From Tolypocladium sp. Sup5 PDA-1 (taxonomy: Eukaryota; Ascomycota; Sordariomycetes; Hypocreales; Ophiocordycipitaceae): a stretch of DNA of 64,000 nucleotides. Below the pieces are notes generated by a model. The model was not told the DNA's origin, ran no database searches, and worked only from the letters and a program-made list of their open reading frames with translations. Position numbers and translations under genes: made by a program. This document shows, in pieces, positions 1 to 11,243 of the stretch (positions are counted from its first letter, which is position 1; every line of letters starts with the position of its first letter). The DNA is taken from contig JPHH03000006.1 in assembly GCA_000750105.3 (NCBI GenBank), forward strand, positions 868,001 through 932,000, written 5' to 3'.

Positions 1-160
1 ACAGCCAAATATGCAGTCCAGCCGGCCACTCATCGGGCCTCCCTCGCGCTGGCTGGAGCGCCGAGGATCAAATGGCCAGGGAGCGTCCAAGCTGAGACCA
101 ACACGCGCGCCCACCCTGCTGCGGGTGAGATTTGTCGTCTGGGCAGCCTCTGGTGCGTGT

Positions 161-178
161 ACGAAGTACGTACTTCGT
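161..178. repeat. 18-bp perfect palindrome
   Basis: ACGAAGTAC followed directly by its reverse complement GTACTTCGT. It sits in a run rich in GTACGAG/GTACGAAG words and shares the AGTAC core with the recurrent intergenic motif described elsewhere. It could be a dimeric protein-binding site; function unknown. Confidence 0.7.
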
Positions 179-880
179 GCGTACGAGTAGTCGTCCGTAT
201 CCGTACGAGTGATACTTGCTCTGCCCAAGGACGGAGTACGTATAGGTTTCCTAAAGCCGTAGCCTTATTATTGTTCACACTAGAATCTTCACCGTCGCGA
301 GGGATCACCGAACGGGGGCGGCTTCGAGGTCGCCGTTGGGGCGGGCCATCGAGCATCAGAGGCCGTGCCCGTACGAGTATGCGAGGAAGAAGGCCGATGG
401 AACAGCAGACAGCTAGCAATTGGCACCAGTCTAGCCGCACGAAGCAGCCATATGGCATCTAATTTGACGGGATCGTGACATCCTAATTTGGGACAAAGGC
501 ATGGGCTGCAGCCATGGCCAGGTACCGTGGTACCTGCAGCGGCGCACAGAGACGGTACCTCTGCGCCCCCTCGGCTGCGCACGCTGCCCCTGGGAACGGG
601 CGCGTCGCGACAGCGCTGAGACGCGACGGGCAGGTACCGCAGGCGGCGGAGTGACCTGCCGCAGCTGGCCTGGCACCTGAAGTGTTGCGGCTCCACCCAC
701 AGGTGTTGCTGTATGGAGCCCAGAAGCCTCCCGTCATCTCATCAATCTCGCCTGGAACCTGAGTCCAATGCTGTGATTGCGCGGGCTCAGCACCTCGCCC
801 TCCGTCCGCCCTCTCGGTCTGCCAGTCTCGCGCGAAACTCAACGTCCCTCCACCTCACCTCACCTCACTCCACCTCCTCT

Positions 881-910
881 CCCTCCTCCTCCTCCTCCTC
901 CTCCTCCTCC
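881..910. repeat. (CCT)n microsatellite
   Basis: About ten CCT/CTC units in a row, preceded from 851 by a looser CACCT tandem. It lies in the long polypyrimidine leader of the kinase gene. Simple-sequence polypyrimidine tracts are common in fungal 5' leaders; slippage-prone and probably variable between strains. Confidence 0.85.
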
Positions 911-1707
911 ACCTCGCCTCGTCTTCTTCGTCCTCCCACGCCCCGGCCGCGCCGTCGTGCATTCGTTGGCCAATCCGCCCGCCTCAACCGCCTGCTGGCC
1001 AGAGCCTTGCCGTCTGTCACTCATTCGGAGTCGCTCCCCATCCACCCAGCTGGCTCGACGAAACGGCGACGTCAACAAACATTGGTCGAGCGCCGTCAAG
1101 TGGATGATTGCATTGCATTGGACCCGTCCATGCCGCCCGCGTTTTAGCAGCCTCCACTCAACTCCAGCTGCATACATACAAGATCCAACGCTGCCCTGCG
1201 CGCTCCTGCGCTGCATCACCCACCTCGGTCCTGCGCTGTGCCAGTCCAATCGTCCACTCAGGGGCTCCCAGCTTCTGGGCCACGACGCCTGACGAAACAA
1301 CAAATCGCACCGCCGCGACCGACGCCCGGAGCCATGAGATAAGGCGGAGGCTGCTTAATTGGTACAATCTGGCCCCAAGCCCTGCAGCTGCTCTTTTTTT
1401 TGTTTTTGCCCTTTCCAGCTGGCACATTGATTTTGCCCTCACCTTTCCTTTTGCCCTTCATCCCGCGTCACCCAGCGACCAGTCTGTCTGACGGCTGGCC
1501 GCCGCGCGCTGCTGCTGCCCGCTCCTGCTACCACTGCTTTTGCAGCTGTTTGGCTGACTCCCTACGCTGCGCTTTCAGCGTCAACCTCGAATATCGTCGC
1601 CAACATCACATCGAATCGCGAAACAATCGCACCTGCATACTCGTCCAACACGGCCATCAAGGGCCTCGACTCCTGCCCGCACTCCTGAGCGTGTTGGAGC
1701 GAGGAAA

Positions 1708-4700
1708 ATGTCGGCTGCACTGCAAACAGCTGCCCATCAACCAACCACATTGGCTTCGCCCCCCTTGCCTGCTCCCTCCAGCCGCCAGTACACGTCGCCT
1801 CATACGTCCCCCAACCGGGAGGCTTACCATGCCAATCAGACCGCGACCGCATCGCCATCATCGCGACGCCCTCCCTCTCGCAAGACGAGCGGCCACGGCG
1901 CCTCTCAGTCCCTCGATCTGAATTCCTTCAGGGCTCCTCGCAACGGTCCTCCGTCCTCCAGCCAACCCTCCGAGCATCGCCCGTCCACCTCTGACCGCCT
2001 GTCGAGCATGCCTCCCGTCGCCCCCCCGCGAACTTCATCCTCCGCCCAGCAAGGTGGGAGCTCGCGACGAAGCCATCAACCGCACGACGCAATGGCCACC
2101 TCGCAGCGGCATGTGCAGGTAGACGGCTCGCGGAGCGGCTCGCGCGGCGATCCGAATGGCCAGCCAGATAATCACAGGAGCAAGAGGACTGCGACTTCCC
2201 ACCCGGTACAGGATGCGGGTGCGCGACCATCGAGCAGCCGAGACCCCCGTGCGCCTGACGTCTCCTCGATGCCCATTCGCACCCACCAGACATCGACCTC
2301 CAAGCCTCCTCGAGACGCCAGCGAGAACCTGAACCGGGCCATCTCCAACGCCGAAGAACCCAACGGTCGCGATGCTCGAGCCACCTACCATGGCGCTGTG
2401 CCACAGGACAACAACGATGCGGCGCCTCCGCCTGTGGTCGGCATGACCGGAGCACCCGAGGATCGGCGAGGCGGTCGAAGCAGGCATGATCACAGCCGCA
2501 GCCACAAGGGGACCTCCAAATTCGGCGACTTCATCCTCGGAAACACCATCGGCGAGGGCGAGTTTGGCAAAGTCAAGCTGGGGTGGAAGCAGGACAGCAG
2601 CGTTCAGGTATGGCTTCCATTCCCTGGCCAGCATTGTCATTTGAGATGTGCTAACAGTCTCGTCACAGGTCGCCATTAAACTCATCAAGAGGGACACCGT
2701 CGGCAGCAACCCATCTCGACTTAGCAAGATTAGACGCGAAGTCACCATCCTGCGTGGAGTTCAGCACCCAAACATTGTGCGATTAATAGACATGATAGAG
2801 ACCGACAGATACATTGGCATCATCCTCGAATACGCATCTGGCGGAGAGCTTTTCGACTATATTTTGAACCATCGGTATCTGAAAGACCACTCGGCCCGCC
2901 GCTTGTTCTCCCAGCTTGTCTCCGGGGTCGGTTACCTTCACAAGAAGGGAATTGTGCACCGCGACCTGAAGCTGGAGAATCTGCTTTTGGACCGCAATCG
3001 AAACATCATCATCACCGATTTTGGCTTTGCCAACACATTCGATCCGCACGAGGAGCTGTCGGACGAGGAAGAGCTCAACCTGACGGACCGCGACATCGTC
3101 AAGAGAATGGGCTTGGACAAGGTCAAGGCGAACGGTATGCGTAAGGGTGATCTGATGCAGACGAGCTGCGGCAGTCCCTGCTATGCCGCTCCAGAGCTTG
3201 TTGTCAGCGACTCCCTCTATACCGGGAGGAAGGTTGATGTCTGGAGCTGCGGCGTGATTCTGGTATGTCAATGCAGCCCCCGTCGTGAGATTGTTGATAT
3301 CGGTTTTTTACTAACCGCTCTGCAGTACGCGATGTTGGCCGGCTACCTGCCCTTCGACGACGACCCTGCGAATCCCGAAGGCGACAACATCAACCTTCTC
3401 TACAAGTACATCGTATCCACGCCGTTGACATTCCCCGAATATGTCACCCCGCATGCCCGCGACCTACTTCGACGCATTCTTGTCCCAAATCCCCGCAAGC
3501 GAGCCGACTTGTTCGAGGTTGCGCGGCACAGCTGGCTGAGCGAGTATGCACATGTCGTCGAATTTATAACGAGCTCAACGACGTCGCCCTCCGAAGTCCA
3601 GAACTCATCCTCCCCCCCCCGGGAGTTTGTGGAGCAACCAACTGTTGCAAGAAGTGCTTCTGTTCGTGAGACACCCAAGCAAAAGGCGCCAGTACCCGCA
3701 TCCGTTGGCGGTTTAGCCAAAGCCCACGCAAAGATTGACCAGGAGGCCGAGCAAGCGTATCGGACGCCGAAAGATGCCAAACGTCGGACGGTCCAGGTCG
3801 AATATGTGGCGCCTACGACACAGACACAGCGCGGAGAAGACCCCGGTGCCTCGAGAGCACAGACGTCTCGGGACTACGAGGATATCCAAAAGAAGACTTC
3901 ACCGAAGGAAAAGCCTTTGCCTCAAGACCCTCCTATTTCGGCCGATACATACGCAAGGTCTGGCCAGTCGAAACGGCCACCGAGTTCGCACAACGCGGGA
4001 CCCACGAGACCTACACGAGACACGCGAGCAATCTCCGACAACGCTTACATGGCCACTTCCTCTGGCGCAAGGCCGCAGACGGGAGGCTCCATGCAGTCGG
4101 CTGCGTCTATGGGCTTGCAATCACGAGGCAACTACGGACAGCCTGCTCCGCCAACAATCGCTGACACCAACGCTCAGGGGCGTATCCAGCAGCCTACAAA
4201 CGCCGACGACGATGAGGCCGCCATGGGTAGACCCAGTGTGAGCGTGCCGCCCAAGTTCGCCAGGATGACTGGCTTCCACGAGGGCCGGGGCAATGAGATG
4301 AGAGGCCACAAGCGATCCAGCACGATAGGAGATATCGGGTCAAGACTCTTGGGTCGTAGCGGATCTGTCTTTGGCGGTAAAAGCAAGAAACGACCGGAGC
4401 AGCAAGTCGAAAAGGCCAAAAAGTATCCACCCGTCAGCATGTCTAACACGATGCCTCAGGGAGAGGAGCCGGCTCCAAGGCCATCCGTGGATTCCAGGGC
4501 TTCGCGTCGTTCATTCTCCCTAGGCCTCGGAAAGAAGCACAGCGGCAGCATGAATGGCTCCCAAGGATCTACGGAGAAGAAGGAGCGCCGGCGGTTTTCG
4601 CTTCTCCCTGTCTCATTCTCGCTAAAGTCGATTGGTCTCGGCAAGGAATACTCCGAAACTCCGCCGTCGGAGATGGGTTCGCAACACGATCTCCCCATTC

Positions 4701-5191
4701 AGGCGCCACGGCTCGATCCACCGAGGAGCGTGACCGCGCCAGAGGACGCGAGAGGCAGTTCGCCCTTCTTCGAAAACATGTACGATAACAATTCTCATCC
4801 CCAAGAGGCGGCCAGGTCGAGCCCTTCCCACCACCAAAGGTACCGTTCTGCACAACTGGAAGGCAGAAGGCCCAATGCAGTACCACCGTACATGCAGTCC
4901 GGCTCTCACTTCAACAGCGCGTCCGAGTCCTCGGTGGAAATGCGCCGACCCCCAACAGAACCCCAGCTGGGATCCTACAGGCATGACTTTGCAGAGTCCG
5001 AGGGAGACGATGTACGGAGAGTCGGCACCAGCCGTGGGAACAGGGGAGTGCTGCAGAAGAACCACAAGCGGTTCACGGACGCCTACGAGCCGGGCAACTA
5101 CCAAGGACACGAGGGAAGCAGCGGAGCCGCCAAGCGGGTGATGGACTTCTTTAGGAGACGAGGCAAAGCCAGAGGCGGAGACGATCGATGA
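1708..5191 (+). CDS. Kin4/Ppk1-type serine/threonine protein kinase
   Basis: Three exons, 1708-2607, 2669-3262 and 3326-5191, give a 1119-residue protein. Intron 1 (2608-2668) rejoins the kinase domain as Q-VAIKLIK; intron 2 (3263-3325) has an ACTAAC branch site. Visible kinase elements are the glycine loop GEGEFG (282-287), ATP-binding K304, alpha-C E324, HRDLK with D399, DFG 417-419 and APE 474-476, with the TSCGSPCYAAPE activation segment typical of AMPK/MARK relatives. The segment with GYLPFDDDP after the domain middle matches the yeast Kin4 group, which acts in the spindle-position checkpoint. About 35 extra residues, acidic then basic, sit between DFG and the TSCGSP motif. The N-terminal 270 residues and the roughly 530-residue tail are Ser/Pro/Arg-rich and low in complexity, as expected for a heavily phosphorylated kinase. 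The start has a good context (gaaaATGtc). Intron 2 is 63 bp and stop-free, so retention would keep the frame. Kin4 versus another CAMK-group member is the main uncertainty. Confidence 0.88.
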
Positions 5192-7543
5192 TGGCTGAGC
5201 GAGCGAGCAGTAACATTCGGAGTTTCTGGCGCAAAACGGCACATCGAGGACCCTTGCTTTTGGGCCTGTTCTGTATCACTGGCGTGCTGAAGGGGCATAA
5301 TAAGCCCGACATTTCCCTTCGGACGTCTACACCACACCCCCCGAGCCCTTCCCGCGGCCTTGTCAACAAACAAGCAAACACAAAAACAGAATCAGCACGT
5401 TTCATGTTCTCTTCACGTCACGGCCGATGTTCTTCTCTCACCTTCTGGCGCCGGGGGTTTGAGCGTGTTTGAGCTTTATATTTACTTCACGTCTTTCCTT
5501 TGTTCTTGTTTTCGGGCTCAAAAGCCAGGGCGATCTTATGCCCGGTCCATGCTGAAGCCTGTCGCAACAGGCTTCTTGCGGAAGCGGGGGAGATTAGCTC
5601 CGGGGCAGCAGCGCGAAGAGCTGCAAGCCTGTGGGCGGCTAGAGTCAGGGGACTTATCTTGTGGTATACATGTATGTGTGAATAGTCTGAGCATAAGCAT
5701 TGCAGCGGCTCAAGTGCGCGTTTCGGTGGCGGTAGCGCTTGGCCTCCAGATAGAACGGCGGGCTGGGTATGGCCGGAGAATTAGTCGTCGCAGGAGCGGA
5801 CGGTTATGGCAAGACAGGCGGCGGCGAGATGAAATTGATCAACTTTGTGGAATGGGGAACCATGATGTCGCTTTGCCATTGCAGTGAATGTGAGTGAAGT
5901 GGTTGGGACGTTCTAGACACGTTCTAGACCTGGCGTGTGAATAATGGCAGTTCGTGGCTGGTTGCGCCATGGCGTTGGTGTATGCATGACCGCAGGTGGA
6001 CGTTCGCTGGCTGTGTCTCGCAACAACATGACTATCTCTCCAATCGGCTTGAATCCTCATGTAGATGGCCACCTCGGAATGTTACTACGCTGGACTGCAA
6101 ACATTTCCCCGGAGAAGACGGCAACGCACGACCAATCTGATGATGAATTGTGCGGTCTTGAAACACAGACAGGTTCAGGGGCCACGTAGCACGCAAGACA
6201 AGCAAAGGAAAGGTGTCCCTTGTCGGTGGCTTTGACCCCGGTTCTGTGCAACGACGAGTATTCAAGGTGTTGGTTGCCGGGTACGTCATGATGGAGCTGC
6301 GTGCAACGATCGATGTGGCTACCCTAGAACCCGACGGGAGTGGAGGGATGATGTCCCTGTGCAGGAAAAACAAGGCAGACGTTGCTCTGAAGGTTGCGTG
6401 ATGATGATTAGACTTTGAATCTGTGCACCGGGTCGAAGAGTGCTACGTATGGAGTTTCAGAGTACGTAAATGCGAGAATTTACTTCTAGACCTGGGGCTT
6501 AGTCTCTCGCTGCTAAGAAATGTCGTCGTGCAAGTAGGTATCTGATGATGCTGGCCATTTGCTGGGAGGCGACCCGGACGACGAGACGGCTGAGAGATCC
6601 CCCGATAAGCTTGTTTCAACAGTGGAGGCCGCCGGCACTAACCTTGCTGAGCTTCCCACTTCGGGGCGACTAATGCGAGTAGTGCTAGAGCTGACACCAG
6701 TGAGTGTTTGTATTTGCCCATTACGCGTGTTTGCATCTCACGTGCGGTACGTGCGTGCTCGTGCATCCACGGACGTCCGTCTGCGTGTCCCCCTCGGAGA
6801 TCCGAGCGAGCACGCGACAAACAGGAAAGCAGATGCGCACAAGCACGGCAGGGCGAGCGTTGGCGCACGGTGCCCTGGCGCTCGTACGAAGGCCCACGGT
6901 AGCCACGGACGGCGATTACGACGGGTGAGGCGCTGTCTCACGAGGCAAGGGGAAACAGAAACGGTTCGTGGGCACGGAAGTTCGGCATCTCGGACGAGAA
7001 CGCAGAGGCCATGTCTGGATGCTGTTGTCCGATGGACAGTAACGCAAGGAGCATCTGGCAAGCATCGCCATCATCATGTCGCATCCGCCTTTGCAACTGT
7101 CGTACGGAGCTGCACCGTGGAGTCATTGCTCTAGGTGGCGCGTGCTGTATTTTAGCGGCTGAATCAGGTCTCGTTCACCCATGGCGAAGCCCAACCATCA
7201 CCGCCACGATGCTGTAGATACATCATCGAGGCTCCACCTTCCCTACCGTCATCCAGTGGTCCAACGCGTCTTCCAGCACCAGGAAAGCAGCCAAGCAGCC
7301 ACCCGGCCTCCCACTGGATCCTTCCCACCCAGACCTCCTGTGGCACCCCCTGCCCCAACCGCATCCCCATAACTTAAAGCGCCCTCCCCAATCCATCCAG
7401 CTTCTGACGCTTCCACTTACACATCCGTCCTTGTTGCTGCTCTCACCTTTGCACGCACCGCCCACCACGTACTTGGCCTGTCTTTACGAGACACTCTGAA
7501 TACCCTTGACGCCCCTCGCTCAATCGGTGTCCAAACCTTTTCG
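5192..7543. other. intergenic, kinase 3' flank and exchanger promoter, no gene recognised
   Basis: About 2.35 kb between two plus-strand genes. No frame resembles a known family; the longest (about 6559-7134, 191 codons) is Arg/Thr/Val-rich, without domains, and overlaps similar antisense frames. Short structures seen are a perfect 9-bp hairpin at 5554-5575, two copies of ACGTTCTAGAC at about 5908-5930, and a 12-bp palindrome ACGGACGTCCGT at 6769-6780. From about 7240 to 7543 the sequence is C-rich and pyrimidine-rich, consistent with the 5' leader of the next gene. Confidence 0.55.
5554..5575. repeat. perfect hairpin, 9-bp stem, CGCA loop
   Basis: GAAGCCTGT, a four-base CGCA loop, then ACAGGCTTC. 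It lies about 360 nt past the kinase stop codon, so it may be in the 3' UTR or just downstream. A 22-nt hairpin with no mismatch and a tetraloop is RNA-compatible, but whether it is transcribed is unknown. Confidence 0.7.
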
Positions 7544-10381
7544 ATGAAGGAAACCTCATCTGACCCCCCCGACATAGACAGCAAACGCTCTCGTGCAATA
7601 CCCAAAGCCCATGGAGTGTCCGGTCGCTCGTCGCCACGACAGCCTCATTCGCCTCCCCTGAATGAGCCGACGACCTTGAACCCCAACAACGCCAACAACA
7701 TTAGCGTTAGCAACACCAGCAACAAAGGCGACACCGCCGTCCCTCGCAGCCACGATGTCAGCACCAACGCCCTTCTCACGCCCGCCGCGGGCATCGACCC
7801 CGTCGACGAGAAGGCGGCCCAGCACGAAACCGGTTCCATCAGCACCCTCTCTGGGCACCTCGCGGCTGCTACATCTTTGCAAGATGAGAGGCAGGGGTCT
7901 GTCGTAGAAACCAGTGCAAATCAGGACAGCCCCAACAACAATGACAACGGCATTAATGGCACCAGCAGCAAGAAGAAGCGCACCGTCATGCAAGAAGCCC
8001 GTAGGACCTTTTGGATGGTCGCGACCTACAGCTGGCTCAATGCCCTGCTGGTCTTCGTCCCCATTGGCATCATCGTCGCAAACGTCGGCGGCGTCCACGC
8101 CGGCGTGGTCTTTGCCATGAACTGCATTGCCGTGATTCCCCTCGCTGGCCTGCTGGCCTACGCTACCGAGTCTGTGGCCAGTAATATGGGCGACTCTCTC
8201 GGAGCTCTGCTCAACGTGACCTTTGGCAACGCTGTGGAACTCATCATCTTGTAAGCGACTCTTGTTGCCCCGTCCAAGCCGTGAGTGCCCTGCTAACTCA
8301 TCTATACAGCATGTAAGTACCCCGCGCGCGACCAATCATGGCGAAGGGGGACGAGAAGCCCAAGCGGGCATCGTGTTACTCGAGTCTATCATGCCTCCCC
8401 TGTACTGTCTCTGGCACAAGTTATTCTCATTTTAGTATGGGTTGCTGACGACTGCATCTTTTGACTCGCTTAGCATTGCCCTGGTCAAGGTATGTGACAC
8501 CACTTTCAGCCCTACGGCCGCGAATGTGGCTAACTGTTTCGCAGAACCAGATCCGCATCGTCCAAGCGTCACTGCTTGGCTCGATCTTGGCGAACCTGCT
8601 CCTCATCTTGGGAATGGGGTTCTTCCTTGGCGGGTTGCGATATCGGGAACAGGTATGTACCCTGATGCTCTTGGACTTCAAACGAGGTACAGCTATTCTG
8701 ACAATGTCCAGATTTACAACAGCACGGTGACGCAGATGAGTGCTTGTCTGCTCAGTCTGAGCGTCATCAGCCTCGTCCTGCCTGTAAGCCAACCGCCGTG
8801 AGTTCGGGTTTGTTGGGTGTAGAATGCTCACAACTATTAGACTGCATTTCACGCGTCGTTCAACGACTCCGATCTGGCCGATAAAGAGTCGCTCAAGATT
8901 AGCCGCGGAACCAGCGTGGTAAGTGAGGTGCCTACAAATGAAGCTGGTGCTGGTGCTAATCTGTGTTGCAGATCCTGCTGCTCGTCTACATCATCTACCT
9001 CCTCTTTCAGCTAAAGTCGCATGCGTACATGTACGAGTCGACTCCACAGCACATTGTCGATGCCGAGTCAATTCCCGGTCCCGCCGCCGCCTGGCTGGAC
9101 TCCTCCAGCTCTGACGACAGCTCATCGTCTAGCTCAGACTCGGACTCTTCTGGCCACTCGCGAGATACCATGCGTCGAAAGATGAAAAAGGTTCTGCGCG
9201 GTGGGCGAAGAAGGAAATCCTCTGTTACCTCTACGGATACCGCCGACACGAACCCAATCCGGGCCGGTTCTTTCGCCACCGCGAATGCAAGCCCCAACGA
9301 AGAGGTGACTTCCGAAGCCTCGTCCTCGCGACCTCAGTTCTTCCCCCGTGTGCCCTCGACAGAGACCAATGAGGACGTTACCGAGGACGAGAAGCCTCAC
9401 AAGCGCAGCAAGAGGCGCCGTATTCATCGCCACAAAAAGCGCAAGTCCAAGAAAGCCTGCCGCCGTGAAGACGGCGGTGACCTGCAGCCGACCATCAATG
9501 AGCCACCCGAGAACGGGCTACGGGGCCACGAAAATGGCGAACCTCGCCGCGTCGACTTTGCTGTCCAGGGTGATGGCGCTGCCGCTGAGGACGCAAATCA
9601 GCCTGGCACTCCCAAGCGGCCCTTCCCGACCCTTCGCGGAATGTCCGTCAAGAATCTCGCGCCCACAGTCTTCGTTCAGAAGCCCGAGACGCCGGGCTTC
9701 CCCCCCGTGGCCTCAACCGGGCCGGTGCCTCGGGTTCGATACGGTATCAGACGCACGAACTCTCTCCCCGACAGACTGAACCAGTACCAGTTCCGACCTC
9801 CGGGCGCCATGCTGCCATCTCAGATCCCTCTCATGGCGCTCACCAATGCCGCCAATGGTGGCAAGACAGGTGCAAAAGACGATGATGAGCACCTCACGCG
9901 CACCGCATCCATTATCCTGCTGCTCTTGACGACTGGTCTAGTGGCGACCTGTGCCGAGTTTCTGGTCGGGTCTATTGAAGACGTCGTGAAGACGTCGAGT
10001 ATCGGAGAAATCTTCATCGGTCTCATTATCCTGCCCATTGTGGGCAACGCAGCGGAGCACGTCACGGCAATCACGGTCGCGATGAAGAACAAGATGGACC
10101 TGGCCATTGGCGTCGCCGTGGGCAGCTCGATCCAGATTGCCATCTTTGTCACGCCTCTCATTGTTATTCTTGGATGGATCATTGGCCGAGACATGACGCT
10201 GTACTTTACGCTCTTTGAGACGGTCAGCCTGTTCGTGTCAGCCTTTATGGTCAACTTCCTTGTTTTGGACGGACGCAGCAACTACCTTGAAGGCGCACTC
10301 TTGTGTGCCGTCTACATCATCATTAGTATTGTTGCGTTCTTCTTCCCGGACGCAAAACAGGCTAGCCAGTGGGGAGAGTAG
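7544..10381 (+). CDS. vacuolar-type Ca2+/H+ exchanger (VCX/CAX family)
   Basis: Seven exons: 7544-8250, 8310-8312, 8474-8489, 8545-8652, 8712-8783, 8841-8918 and 8972-10381, encoding 797 residues. The family exchanges cytosolic Ca2+ for vacuolar H+. The two conserved ion-binding repeats are visible: GNAVELII at about 228-235 continuing into FIIALVKNQIRIVQASLLGS, and GNAAEHVTAITVAMKNK in the C-terminal half, each within strings of membrane segments. Exon 2 is the trinucleotide CAT between a good acceptor (tatacag) and a good donor (gtaagt); it supplies the second residue of the F-I-I-A-L stretch and keeps the spacing found in Vcx1 and plant CAX proteins. The protein is much longer than yeast Vcx1 (about 410 residues) because of a 150-residue Ser/Asn/Pro-rich N-terminus and a cytosolic loop of roughly 290 residues (345-635) holding a poly-Ser/Asp cluster and a very basic patch. 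Start chosen as the first ATG before the hydrophilic N-terminus. Confidence 0.92.
8310..8312 (+). other. 3-nt microexon (CAT) of the Ca2+/H+ exchanger
   Basis: The upstream intron 8251-8309 carries a gctaact branch site and ends tctatacag; the downstream intron 8313-8473 starts gtaagt and ends gcttag. Exon 1 ends in TT, so TT+CAT+CATTGCC reads TTC ATC ATT GCC (F-I-I-A). Reading through exon 2 gives an immediate TAA. Skipping it keeps the frame but deletes one isoleucine from the conserved motif that follows GNAVELII. Confidence 0.75.
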
Positions 10382-11243
10382 TCCCTCGGCTGAGGGTGGC
10401 GCACACTCGTGGCCTTGGCAAGCTACAACTCTGGCCGCTGGAAACTGATACGGGCCATGTGATCATGGAGGATATGCGCGAGCGTGTGCAGAACATCGTT
10501 TCGACTGGTGAGAAGTTCGGATAATGGGAGGCCTTGGAATTTGCACTTAATAGTGCTAGTTCTACATGTTGATATTTGAGATTGTTGCTTGTCTTTAGAA
10601 CTGTAACCTAGTCGTGAAACTCTCAGCTTGCACCTGTGAATCGCGTCTATTTGCCGTCGACAAAAGATAGACCAGCCGGACATCTCACTACCCCGGAGGA
10701 CAAGGCCGTCCAGCACCGAGAGGCCGCCAGGGCGTTGGCCAAGTGAAGCTAAAGCCATGGATTGCACAGCCACAGCTAGATCATACCTCCGTACCTCCAT
10801 GACGTATGCAATCGCTCCAAAGAACGTAAGGAACGGCGCATGTACATACGAATACGGAGTACGAAGTATTATACCTACTCGTAGGTACGAATAAGGTAGG
10901 TAACTTGAACTTGCCCAACTGAACTAAACCGGGGGCGAGCACCCGACGGTCCCGCCTGGTGCGGGCGGCTGGTGCCCCACGTGCAAGCTACGGAGTACTG
11001 GAGGCTACGGCGCCGCGGGGCGTTGCCAAGAACCCCAAGCTCCGGGCACAGCCACACCTCTTTGTCACCACCTCACAGTTCTTGTTCCTTTCCTCTTGCA
11101 CCAGCGCCTTGCTTATTCTTTTGCACTTTAAGTGTCTCTCTGTATTGCTACAAGGGGAACCGAGTCTCTGGCCATCGCTTCTACGATCGTTTCTACGACT
11201 TTGAGAAAGAACTGGTGGGGACATACGGGACGCATGCATCGCC
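10382..11243. other. intergenic, no gene recognised
   Basis: 862 bp between two plus-strand genes. Two perfect copies of TACGGAGTAC (10853-10862 and 10989-10998), a TACGAAGTA and a CCTACTCGTAGG-like palindrome cluster within 150 bp, about 250-390 bp before the SPRY gene start. The last 200 bp are pyrimidine-rich. It reads as the exchanger 3' UTR followed by a promoter. Confidence 0.6.
10853..10998. promoter_or_regulatory. cluster of TACGGAGTAC motifs before the SPRY gene
   Basis: Exact TACGGAGTAC at 10853-10862 and 10989-10998, with TACGAAGTA at 10859-10867 overlapping the first. The same word recurs at seven other intergenic sites in the window (231, 20647, 40123 partial, 51891, 58887, 59227, 62595). 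A shared factor-binding site is one reading; a dispersed low-complexity word typical of this genome is another. Confidence 0.4.

Larger units (their letters stand above)
1..1707. other. upstream/leader region of the kinase gene, no gene recognised
   Basis: No open frame here resembles a known protein; frames of similar length occur on both strands, as expected for moderately GC-rich non-coding DNA. It contains an 18-bp perfect palindrome (161-178), a copy of the recurrent ACGGAGTAC word (231-239), CACCT-rich sequence followed by a CCT microsatellite (about 881-910), and pyrimidine-rich stretches up to the start codon at 1708. Several ATG triplets lie between 700 and 1600, so transcription probably starts well downstream of them or a leader intron removes them. 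The region is most simply read as promoter plus 5' leader. Confidence 0.6.

Noticed and set aside
6559..7134. 191-codon frame upstream of the exchanger gene
   Set aside because: No domain, competing frames on both strands, and a stop before the pyrimidine-rich leader; no splice route into the next gene was seen.
8251..8473. Single 223-bp intron in the exchanger instead of two introns around a microexon
   Set aside because: It keeps the frame but deletes one residue from the conserved stretch after GNAVELII and ignores a strong acceptor-donor pair around CAT; kept as the main alternative.
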